Source: Burkholderiaceae bacterium
GTDB taxonomy: Bacteria; Pseudomonadota; Gammaproteobacteria; Burkholderiales; Burkholderiaceae_F
Length of the DNA: 30,980 nucleotides
Direction: 5' to 3'
Assembly (NCBI GenBank): GCA_013696665.1
Contig: JACCYC010000233.1
Span: forward strand, 1-30,980
Shown: one piece after another, positions 1 through 6,484 of the stretch
Layout of the letters: each line of letters starts with the position of its first letter
Numbering within the stretch: position 1 is the stretch's first letter
The notes under the pieces: generated by a model
What the model was told of the DNA's origin: nothing
The model's input: only the letters and a program-made list of their open reading frames with translations
Databases searched by the model: none
Program-made: the position numbers and the translations under genes

Positions 1-1
1 G

Positions 2-571
2 GACGATATCAAGGACACGAACTCCGCGAAAACCGGTGAAATCGGCGTGGCGTGGACTCCCAGCAAGATCATTACCGTTGCCGCGCAGGCCTATTTCGGA
101 AAGGAGCGCGCCGCCGGGTTGACCAAGACGGAGCTTCCGGCGGCCTTGCAACTGGAAGGCACGCGCAAGCTTTTCGACGCCGTCGTCACGATTAATGCGA
201 CCGAGAAACTTACCTTCGTACTGAACTACGACAATGCGTCGCAAGCTAATACGGCGAATGTGACGCCCGGTGGCGCAACCAAATCGAAATGGGACGGGTT
301 CGCCGGCTATGCTAACTATCAGTTCAACGACCAGTGGCGGCTCTCCTTCCGCACCGAGATGTTCAACGACAAGCAGGGCTACCGGACCGGCGTGGTGCAG
401 AAGTGGAAGGAAAACACGCTCACCGTTGCCTGGCTGCCGATCAAGCCGGTCGAACTGCGCGCCGAAGTACGCCGTGATCGCTCGAACGTGGCTTCGTTCC
501 TCGATGTCGACGGCGTGACGGGACGCAACAACAACACGTCTTACGGCCTGCAATTCTTGTATAAGTTCTAA
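2..571 (+). CDS. Outer-membrane beta-barrel porin (OmpL/BBP2-like), C-terminal part
   Basis: The reading frame is open from the first bases of the window, so the N-terminus with its signal peptide lies upstream. The visible 189 residues alternate polar and hydrophobic positions in short strands separated by Gly/Asn/Asp turns, as in a transmembrane beta barrel. The last strand ends in Lys-Phe, the C-terminal Phe recognised by the BAM assembly machinery. The stretch with an ELRAEVRRD core followed by a Phe resembles the OmpL-like 'putative beta-barrel porin 2' family; that assignment is from memory. The stop is only 10 bases before glnK, so it is probably co-transcribed with glnK-amtB and may pass small nitrogenous solutes, which is an inference. 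A TorF-type porin is the main alternative. Confidence 0.72.
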   Translation, partial: DDIKDTNSAKTGEIGVAWTPSKIITVAAQAYFGKERAAGLTKTELPAALQLEGTRKLFDAVVTINATEKLTFVLNYDNASQANTANVTPGGATKSKWDGFAGYANYQFNDQWRLSFRTEMFNDKQGYRTGVVQKWKENTLTVAWLPIKPVELRAEVRRDRSNVASFLDVDGVTGRNNNTSYGLQFLYKF

Positions 572-581
572 GGGAGCGGAG

Positions 582-920
582 ATGAAACTCGTAACCGCAA
601 TCATCAAGCCGTTCAAGCTTGACGAGGTGCGTGAAGCGTTGTCCGCGGTCGGCGTGCAAGGCATCACGGTCACTGAGGTCAAAGGCTTCGGAAGGCAAAA
701 GGGTCACACCGAGCTGTATCGGGGCGCCGAGTACGTCGTCGATTTTTTGCCGAAGGTAAAAATCGAAGCCGCAGTGTCCGAAGATATTGTCGAACGCGCG
801 ATCGAGGCGATCGAAGGCTCAGCTCGCACCGGCAAGATCGGCGACGGCAAGGTATTCGTTTTCGATCTCGAGCATGTCGTTCGCATCCGAACCGGTGAGA
901 CCGGCAAGGAAGCGCTCTAA
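582..920 (+). CDS. glnK: Nitrogen regulatory PII protein
   Basis: This 112-residue protein has the full length of a PII trimer subunit. PII proteins sense 2-oxoglutarate and ATP/ADP and bind targets through the T-loop. The start MKLVTAIIKPFKLDEV is typical. The T-loop carries Tyr51 within GAEYVVDFLPK, the residue uridylylated by GlnD, and the TGKIGDGKVFV segment supplies nucleotide-binding residues. A purine-rich GGGAGCGGAG stretch just before the ATG serves as ribosome binding site. It lies directly upstream of amtB, the classic pairing in which non-uridylylated GlnK plugs the channel. That context favours GlnK over its paralogue GlnB. I see no convincing sigma-54 (GG-N10-GC) promoter between the porin and this gene. 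Confidence 0.95.
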   Translation: MKLVTAIIKPFKLDEVREALSAVGVQGITVTEVKGFGRQKGHTELYRGAEYVVDFLPKVKIEAAVSEDIVERAIEAIEGSARTGKIGDGKVFVFDLEHVVRIRTGETGKEAL

Positions 921-936
921 CCCGATGAGGATGACG

Positions 937-2502
937 ATGAAGAAACTAATGGTCATGCTCCTCGCCGCAGGAGCGTTTGCAATCGGGGCGACGCTGTCGA
1001 CTGCCGCGATCGCGCAGTACGAAAATCCGAAGCCGGGCGAAGCGGCCAAGGTGGATGCAGCGGCAGCCGCAACGCCGGCCAAGGCTGAAGCACCCGCCGC
1101 AAGCGCCGCTCCGGTCGCTCAAGCACCCGCTGCCCCCGCCGCAGCGCCTGCCGCGGCACCTACCGACACGCCCAAGCCACCCAACATCAACAAAGGCGAT
1201 ACAGCTTTCATGTACGCCGCGACGATGATGGTTGTTCTGATGACGATTCCCGGGCTCGCGTTGTTCTATGGCGGCCTGGTGCGTTCGAAGAACATGCTGT
1301 CCGTATTGATGCAGGTGTTCGTGACGTTTGCGCTGATCTCGATCCTGTGGATGATCTACGGCTATTCGCTGGCGTTTACAGGCGGCTCGCCTTTCATCGG
1401 CGGGCTGTCGAAGATGTTCCTGTCGGGTGTTACGCCGGAATCGGCGGCGGCCACTTTCAGCAAGGACACCTACATTCCCGAGCTGATGTTCGTCGCGTTC
1501 CAGTGCACGTTCGCTGCGATCACCTGTGCCCTGATCGTTGGCGCCTACGCAGAGCGAATGAAATTTTCGGCGGTGCTGTTGTTCATGGTGATCTGGTTCA
1601 CGTTCAGCTATCTGCCGATGGCGCACATGGTCTGGTACTGGGACGGCCCGGATGCGATCACAGATGCGGCTACGCAGGCGTCGGTGGGTGCATCTGCGGG
1701 ATGGCTGTGGGCCAAGGGCGCGCTTGACTTCGCTGGCGGCACGGTCGTGCATATCAACGCCGGTGTGGCGGGTCTGGTTGCAGCGTATGTACTCGGCAAG
1801 CGTCTTGGGTATGGACGCGAGTCGATGGCGCCGCATAACCTGACATTGACGATGGTCGGTGCAGCGTTGCTTTGGGTTGGCTGGTTTGGTTTCAATGCCG
1901 GCTCCAACCTCGAGGCGAACGGCGTTGCGGCGCTGGCGTTTGCGAATACGCTGTTCGCAACCGCAGCGGCGGTGCTGACCTGGACGTTTGCCGAGTGGAT
2001 GATCAAGGGCAAGCCCTCGATGCTGGGTGCCGCATCGGGTGCGGTCGCGGGTCTGGTGGCAATTACGCCGGCGTGCGGCTTCGTCGGCCTGATCGGTGGC
2101 GTGGTTATCGGCGCGGTGGCGGGGGTTGCGTGCTTCTGGGGTGTGAGTACCTTGAAGAAAATGCTTGGCGCCGACGACGCGCTCGATGTGTTCGGCGTGC
2201 ACGGCGTGGGGGGCATCACCGGCGCGTTGCTGACCGGCGTGTTTGCGGCGCCCTCATTGGGCGGGCTTGGCATCTGCAACTACATCACCAACAAGTGTGG
2301 TGATGCAGCGGACTTCCCGGGCGTTGGCGCACAGGTGTGGATTCAGCTGCAGGCGGTGCTTACCGCGGTCGTACTTTCGGGAATCGTTTCGTTCGTTGCC
2401 TTGCTTATCATCAAGATGATCATGGGCGTACGCGTTAACGAGGAAGAGGAACGCGAAGGTCTGGATACGACGTATCACGGCGAATCCGCCTACAAGATGT
2501 AG
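937..2502 (+). CDS. amtB: Ammonium transporter
   Basis: Ammonium channel of the Amt/Rh family, a trimer in the inner membrane. With the start at 937 (GAGG six bases upstream) the protein has 521 residues. It shows a signal peptide with a likely cut after Ala26 (AIA/QYEN), then an unusual Ala/Pro-rich linker at about residues 35-80, then the 11-helix Amt core. Pore residues are intact: Asp264 in LDFAGGTVVHINAG, and the twin histidines His272 and His422, which are 150 apart as in E. coli His168/His318. The conserved WVGWFGFNAGS segment is also present. Alternative in-frame ATGs at 925 and 931 would add two to four residues. It follows glnK by 16 bases, so the two are surely one operon. A terminator lies about 120 bases downstream. 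Confidence 0.95.
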   Translation: MKKLMVMLLAAGAFAIGATLSTAAIAQYENPKPGEAAKVDAAAAATPAKAEAPAASAAPVAQAPAAPAAAPAAAPTDTPKPPNINKGDTAFMYAATMMVVLMTIPGLALFYGGLVRSKNMLSVLMQVFVTFALISILWMIYGYSLAFTGGSPFIGGLSKMFLSGVTPESAAATFSKDTYIPELMFVAFQCTFAAITCALIVGAYAERMKFSAVLLFMVIWFTFSYLPMAHMVWYWDGPDAITDAATQASVGASAGWLWAKGALDFAGGTVVHINAGVAGLVAAYVLGKRLGYGRESMAPHNLTLTMVGAALLWVGWFGFNAGSNLEANGVAALAFANTLFATAAAVLTWTFAEWMIKGKPSMLGAASGAVAGLVAITPACGFVGLIGGVVIGAVAGVACFWGVSTLKKMLGADDALDVFGVHGVGGITGALLTGVFAAPSLGGLGICNYITNKCGDAADFPGVGAQVWIQLQAVLTAVVLSGIVSFVALLIIKMIMGVRVNEEEEREGLDTTYHGESAYKM

Positions 2503-2514
2503 GTAAGGAATGCG

Positions 2515-2549
2515 GGTCACATGAGGTGCAGCATGCATCGCACGTGACC
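2515..2549 (+). other. Imperfect stem in the amtB 3' untranslated region
   Basis: GGTCAC (2515-2520) pairs with GTGACC (2544-2549). Inside it GTGC (2526-2529) pairs with GCAC (2540-2543), leaving a five-base bulge on the left side only and a ten-base loop. It lies in the roughly 120-base stretch between the amtB stop and the terminator. I see no ORF with codon bias in this stretch and no clear promoter. It may simply be mRNA 3' structure. Confidence 0.25.
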
Positions 2550-2623
2550 TCGACGGGGTTGTGTCTCCCTAGCTCGCCGAGCCCCATTGCGGCTCATGTA
2601 CCGAACGTACAGGCGGACTTTCA

Positions 2624-2652
2624 GGGCACCTCTAGCGAGGTGCCCTTTTTTT
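2624..2652 (+). terminator. Rho-independent terminator of the glnK-amtB operon
   Basis: A perfect nine-base stem, GGGCACCTC (2624-2632) with GAGGTGCCC (2637-2645), closes a four-base TAGC loop and is followed directly by seven T residues (2646-2652). This is a textbook intrinsic terminator for plus-strand transcripts. It also shows that the next gene must start downstream of 2652, although its frame is open from further upstream. Confidence 0.93.
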
Positions 2653-2753
2653 GGGCGGCCCTCGCGCTCGGTACTATCCAATGTCGAGGCGGCCCTGCCT
2701 GCGAGTCTTCCAATAGCCAACGACCATTTGCTTTAACGATCTTGAGGCGCACA

Positions 2754-3416
2754 TTGCTACGACGTCTTGCCCGGCGCGAGGACCTGGCTTTGACCCAGTC
2801 GGAGTTCGCGCTGCTGCAGCGACTGTCGACGCCGCAGAAAATCCAGACCTATCTGAACAGGATTCCGATTAACCATGAGTTGAACGGCGAGACGATTCAC
2901 TCCGTGCGCTCCGTCATGCGTCATCGACTGGCGCACTGTATCGAGGGCGCGATGTTCGCAGCATGTGCGCTGTGGGTACACGGCGAGCCACCATTGGTAA
3001 TGCACCTCGACTGTTCGTTGAGCGACTATCCGCACGTGGTGGCTCTGTTTCGTCGCGGTGGCGCCTGGGGCGCACTCTCGAAGACCAACGGCGCGGTGTT
3101 GCGGTATCGCGATCCGATCTACCGCACCCTGCGCGAGATCGCGCTTTCGTATTTCCATGAGTACAGCGATCGTCAGGGCCGTAAAACGTTGCGCAGCTTT
3201 TCGGGCGCATTCGACATGCGGCTTATCGACGCAAACTTATGGGTGGGCAACGGTGCCCATTGCCAGGAAGTGGAAGACCGACTGGCAGGATTGCGTCACT
3301 ACCCGTTGATTTCAAGACGCCAGGAGCGGCTGCTATCGAGACGCGATCCCTTTGAACGCCGCGCGTCCACCGCGGTTCAATACCCACATCCGGTATCAGC
3401 GCGCACGCGAAGTTAG
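2754..3416 (+). CDS. Transglutaminase-like conserved hypothetical protein
   Basis: The frame is open from 2526 but is crossed by the terminator at 2624-2652, so the start must be later. TTG at 2754 has GAGG six bases upstream; TTG at 2742 is an alternative. The 220-residue product has HCIEGA (Cys62) and DYPHVVALF (His94) followed by WGALSKTN, an arrangement resembling the Cys-His core of the transglutaminase/papain fold. It then has a conserved-looking LRYRDPIYRTLREIALSYFHEY segment. I recall similar bacterial proteins annotated as transglutaminase-like, but no substrate is known to me. There is no signal peptide, so it is probably cytoplasmic. It lies 50 bases before gshA and could share its transcript. 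The function is uncertain. Confidence 0.68.
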   Translation: MLRRLARREDLALTQSEFALLQRLSTPQKIQTYLNRIPINHELNGETIHSVRSVMRHRLAHCIEGAMFAACALWVHGEPPLVMHLDCSLSDYPHVVALFRRGGAWGALSKTNGAVLRYRDPIYRTLREIALSYFHEYSDRQGRKTLRSFSGAFDMRLIDANLWVGNGAHCQEVEDRLAGLRHYPLISRRQERLLSRRDPFERRASTAVQYPHPVSARTRS

Positions 3417-3450
3417 GGCGTCGCGCGAGTTACACTGGCCGGCGTTTTTC

Positions 3451-3462
3451 CGCTCGCGAGCG
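3451..3462. repeat. Perfect 12-base palindrome just before the gshA start
   Basis: CGCTCGCGAGCG is fully self-complementary and ends four bases before the GTG start of gshA. It could be an operator half-site pair, or a four-base-pair hairpin near the ribosome binding site. Short palindromes of this composition also arise by chance in GC-rich DNA. Confidence 0.3.
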
Positions 3463-3466
3463 CTAC

Positions 3467-4810
3467 GTGTCGCCCTCCGCCCTTCCTCATCTTTTGACTG
3501 CGCAATCCGGCCCGCTGCTCGAGCTGGAGAAGCGCATTCTTGACTCGCTGCCGGCGATCGAACGGTGGTTTCGGCTGCAGTGGCAGGATCACACGCCTCC
3601 GTTTTATGGGTCGGTCGATCTGCGCAATGCCGGATACAAGCTTGCGCCGGTCGACATGAATCTGTTCCCAGGCGGCTTCAACAATCTGTCGGAGCAAATG
3701 CTGCCAGCCGCGGTGCAAGCTGCTCAAAGTGCGATCGACCGGATCTGTCCGGAAGCGCGCAACCTGCTGTTGATTCCCGAGCGGCACACGCGCAATCAGT
3801 TCTATCTGACCAACGTCGCACGGCTTGTGCGCATCCTGCGCCAGACCGGGCTCGAGGTGCGCCTGGGCTCACTCGCCGAAGACATCACGCAGAGCACGCG
3901 CATCTCACTTGATGACGGCGAAGAATTGACGCTCGAGCAACTGGTGCGCTCCGGTGACAGCCTCGGTGTTGCCGGGTTTCATCCGTGCGCGATTCTGCTC
4001 AACAATGATTTGTCGTCAGGCATTCCGTCGATTTTGCGCGGACTCGAAGACCAGATCGTGATGCCGCCACTGCAGGCCGGCTGGGCAGTGCGACGCAAAT
4101 CAAACCACTTTGCTGCGTACGATCAGATCGCTGAGGAGTTTGCGCAGCTGATCGACATCGACCCCTGGTTCATCAATCCGTATTTTGGCCGCTGCGGCGA
4201 AGTCAATTTCCACGAGCGCTCGGGCGAAGATTGCCTGGCGACCAATGTCGATTTCGTGCTGTCGCGCATGCGTGAAAAATACCTCGAGTACAACATCACC
4301 GACACCCCGTACGTCGTGGTCAAGGCCGACGCGGGGACCTATGGCATGGGCGTGATGACGGTTCGCGATGCCTCCGAAGTGCGCGGCCTGAATCGCAAGC
4401 AGCGCAACAAGATGGCGGTGGTCAAGGAGGGCATGGAGGTCACCGAGGTCATCATTCAGGAAGGCGTGCCCACGCGCGAAGAAGTCGATGGCGCGGCGGC
4501 CGAGCCCGTGGTGTACATGATCGATCGCTATGTCATCGGCGGCTTTTACCGCGTTCATACCGCGCGCGGCCGCGACGAGAATCTGAATGCACCGGGGATG
4601 CACTTTGTGCCGCTGGCGTTTTCAGAAAGCTGCAATCTGCCCGACTGCGCGGCCCAGGCCGGCGACAGTGCACCCAACCGCTTTTACGCATACGGGGTGA
4701 TTGCACGGCTCGCGCTGCTCGCTTCCGCAGTCGAGCTTGAAAGCACGGCGTCGCGCGTACTCGAGGTGCCGCCCCCGACAGCGGCGATCGCGGCTGCGAT
4801 CGCCGGCTGA
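3467..4810 (+). CDS. gshA: Glutamate-cysteine ligase (betaproteobacterial/T. ferrooxidans type)
   Basis: Catalyses the first, ATP-dependent step of glutathione synthesis, joining glutamate and cysteine through the gamma-carboxyl. The 447-residue protein matches the family seen in Acidithiobacillus and Betaproteobacteria, which is distinct from the E. coli GshA sequence family. Recognisable stretches are YKLAPVDMNLFPGGFNNL near residue 60, the VVVKADAGTYGMGVMTV glycine-rich segment that looks ATP-grasp-like, and a C-terminal NAPGMHFVPLAF segment. The start is a GTG with only a weak GCGAG upstream. It is followed after 22 bases by gshB and then the PTS genes, the order typical of Betaproteobacteria, which strongly supports the assignment. 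Confidence 0.93.
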   Translation: MSPSALPHLLTAQSGPLLELEKRILDSLPAIERWFRLQWQDHTPPFYGSVDLRNAGYKLAPVDMNLFPGGFNNLSEQMLPAAVQAAQSAIDRICPEARNLLLIPERHTRNQFYLTNVARLVRILRQTGLEVRLGSLAEDITQSTRISLDDGEELTLEQLVRSGDSLGVAGFHPCAILLNNDLSSGIPSILRGLEDQIVMPPLQAGWAVRRKSNHFAAYDQIAEEFAQLIDIDPWFINPYFGRCGEVNFHERSGEDCLATNVDFVLSRMREKYLEYNITDTPYVVVKADAGTYGMGVMTVRDASEVRGLNRKQRNKMAVVKEGMEVTEVIIQEGVPTREEVDGAAAEPVVYMIDRYVIGGFYRVHTARGRDENLNAPGMHFVPLAFSESCNLPDCAAQAGDSAPNRFYAYGVIARLALLASAVELESTASRVLEVPPPTAAIAAAIAG

Positions 4811-4832
4811 CGGCGTTGACCGGTCGACGCGC

Positions 4833-5789
4833 ATGCCGCTGACCTGGCTGTTCATTGTCGATCCGCTCGACGAGCTGAAGGAATACAAAGATTCGACGGT
4901 CGCAATGATGCGCGAAGCAGCGCGACGCGGCCACATCGTGCACGCGGGTACTCCCGCCGAGCTCTGGTTTGACAGTCACGACGGGCTTGTGCGCATGCAG
5001 TCGCGCCATCTGCAGATCACGCAGCAGGCGGCGCCGTGGTACCTCGACCAGGGAATCAATGATCATCCGCTGAATTACTACGACGCGGTTTTGATGCGAA
5101 AGGATCCGCCGTTCGACGTCGAGTTCCTGAATGCGACCTTGCTGCTGTCGCGCGCCGTTGCTCGAGGTGCACGCGTGATCAACGACCCGCAGGCATTGCG
5201 CGACCACAATGAAAAACTCGCGGTGCTCGAGTTTCCGCAGTACGCCGTGCCGACGCTGGTGACGCGCAGCATCCCGGCAATTCGCACGTTCTGGGCCGAG
5301 CATGGTGACATCATCGTGAAGCCGATCGATGGGATGGGTGGTGCCGGTGTCTTTCGTCTGCAGTCGGGAGACCTGAACGCCGGTTCGATTCTCGAAGCCG
5401 TGACTCAGCAAGGGCATCGCACCGTGATGGCGCAGCGTTTCATTCCTGCGATCAGTGAAGGCGACAAGCGCATCCTGGTGATCGGCGGGGAGCCGGTGCC
5501 GTATTGCCTCGCGCGTATTCCGGCGCCGGGTGAGACCCGCGGCAATCTGGCGGCCGGCGGGCATGGACGCACGCAACGACTGACCGAACACGACGAACGC
5601 ATTGCGCGCTCGGTCGGGCAGGCGCTGTTGCCTCGCGGTCTGTTGCTGCTGGGACTCGACGTCATCGGTGATCATCTGACCGAGATCAACGTCACCAGCC
5701 CGACCTGCTTTGTCGAAATCGAAGGCCAGGCGGGATTCAATGTCGCCGGCATGTTCGTCGACGAGCTGGAAAGAGCGGTGGCCGCCTGA
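4833..5789 (+). CDS. gshB: Glutathione synthetase
   Basis: Second step of glutathione synthesis: adds glycine to gamma-glutamylcysteine using ATP. The 318-residue length is normal for bacterial GshB. The N-terminal domain begins with FIVDPLDELKEYKDST and contains VLMRKDPPFD (residues 87-96). The ATP-grasp domain has IVKPIDGMGGAGVF (around 161-174) and the Mg/ATP ligand segment EINVTSPT near the C-terminus. The frame is open further upstream into gshA, but ATG 4833 begins at the conserved N-terminus. Its TGA overlaps the ATG of the next gene (TGATG), implying translational coupling to the PTS EIIA gene. Confidence 0.96.
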   Translation: MPLTWLFIVDPLDELKEYKDSTVAMMREAARRGHIVHAGTPAELWFDSHDGLVRMQSRHLQITQQAAPWYLDQGINDHPLNYYDAVLMRKDPPFDVEFLNATLLLSRAVARGARVINDPQALRDHNEKLAVLEFPQYAVPTLVTRSIPAIRTFWAEHGDIIVKPIDGMGGAGVFRLQSGDLNAGSILEAVTQQGHRTVMAQRFIPAISEGDKRILVIGGEPVPYCLARIPAPGETRGNLAAGGHGRTQRLTEHDERIARSVGQALLPRGLLLLGLDVIGDHLTEINVTSPTCFVEIEGQAGFNVAGMFVDELERAVAA

Positions 5790-6205
5790 TGGTTGGCATC
5801 CTGGTCATCGCGCATGCGCCGCTGGCAAGCGCGCTTGGGCGCTGCGCGGAGCACGTCTATAGCTGCGAGCCGACGGCGCGCCGCGAGCTTCGTGTCCTTG
5901 ACATCGACGGCACGGTCGACATCGAAGACAGCGTCGTCCAAGCGCGCGAGTTGCTGCGCGAAGTCGATCGCGGTGAAGGTGTCTTGATCCTGACCGACGC
6001 TGTCGGTGCGACACCGGGCAATGTTGCAACGCGGTTGGCTGACATCGAGCGGGTCGCAGTCGTTGCCGGCGTCAATCTTCCGATGCTGCTGCGCGCGGTC
6101 TGCTATCGCGGCGGTCGTCTGAGCGATGTTGCTGCAAAGGCGTTGGCGGGTGGACAGCAGGGCATGCTGCAAATCAGCCCCGCGGTCAGCAGCGGCCAGC
6201 CATGA
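5789..6205 (+). CDS. PTS EIIA component, mannose family
   Basis: A 138-residue cytoplasmic EIIA of the mannose/fructose/sorbose family. MVGILVIAHAPLA places His9 at the expected phosphorylation site, and TDAVGATPGN forms the characteristic loop after the third strand. It would accept phosphate from HPr. No EIIB, EIIC or EIID gene is nearby, so a regulatory role in a phosphorelay is more likely than sugar import; that is an inference. It overlaps gshB at its start and HPr at its end (ATGA), so the whole run is translationally coupled. Confidence 0.9.
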   Translation: MVGILVIAHAPLASALGRCAEHVYSCEPTARRELRVLDIDGTVDIEDSVVQARELLREVDRGEGVLILTDAVGATPGNVATRLADIERVAVVAGVNLPMLLRAVCYRGGRLSDVAAKALAGGQQGMLQISPAVSSGQP

Positions 6206-6477
6206 TCACTCGCGATTTCAGAATCAATAACAAACTTGGACTGCACGCGCGGCCGTCGGCGCATTTGACGCAGGTTGCCAGCCGTTTTGAGAGCGAGGTG
6301 TTCATCGCGAAAGCCGGACGTCGGGTCAATGCCAAATCAATCATGGGTGTGATGATGCTGGCAGCGGGCCCCGGATCGACGGTCACGGTGGATGCCGATG
6401 GCCCCGACGAGTTGAACGCGATCGCTGCGATCGGCGACTTGATTGCTTCGGGTTTTGGCGAAGCGGCCGGCGGCTAG
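6202..6477 (+). CDS. ptsH: Phosphocarrier protein HPr
   Basis: A 91-residue HPr. His15 in LGLHARPSA is the residue phosphorylated by Enzyme I. Ser46 in VNAKSIMGVM is the regulatory serine phosphorylated by HPr kinase/phosphorylase (HprK), which is known in many Proteobacteria. HPr passes phosphate from Enzyme I to EIIA. The ATG overlaps the EIIA stop codon (ATGA), and Enzyme I follows seven bases after the stop. The length and both phosphorylation sites are canonical. Confidence 0.95.
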   Translation: MITRDFRINNKLGLHARPSAHLTQVASRFESEVFIAKAGRRVNAKSIMGVMMLAAGPGSTVTVDADGPDELNAIAAIGDLIASGFGEAAGG

Positions 6478-6484
6478 GGGCGCC

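Noticed and set aside
540..581. Sigma-54 promoter before glnK
   Set aside because: I looked for GG-N10-GC near the glnK start and found no acceptable match.
946..2202. Open frame of 418 codons on the minus strand opposite amtB
   Set aside because: It mirrors a strongly conserved amtB, its product is rich in Arg, His and Gln with no recognisable domain, and such shadows are usual in GC-rich genes.
2754..3416. Loss of a catalytic histidine at SKTNG in the transglutaminase-like protein
   Set aside because: Remembered relatives vary at that position, and the His in DYPHVV is the better candidate for the catalytic residue.
4533..5675. Open frame of 380 codons on the minus strand opposite gshA/gshB
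   Set aside because: The sense strand encodes complete gshA and gshB; the antisense product is Arg-rich and has no motif.
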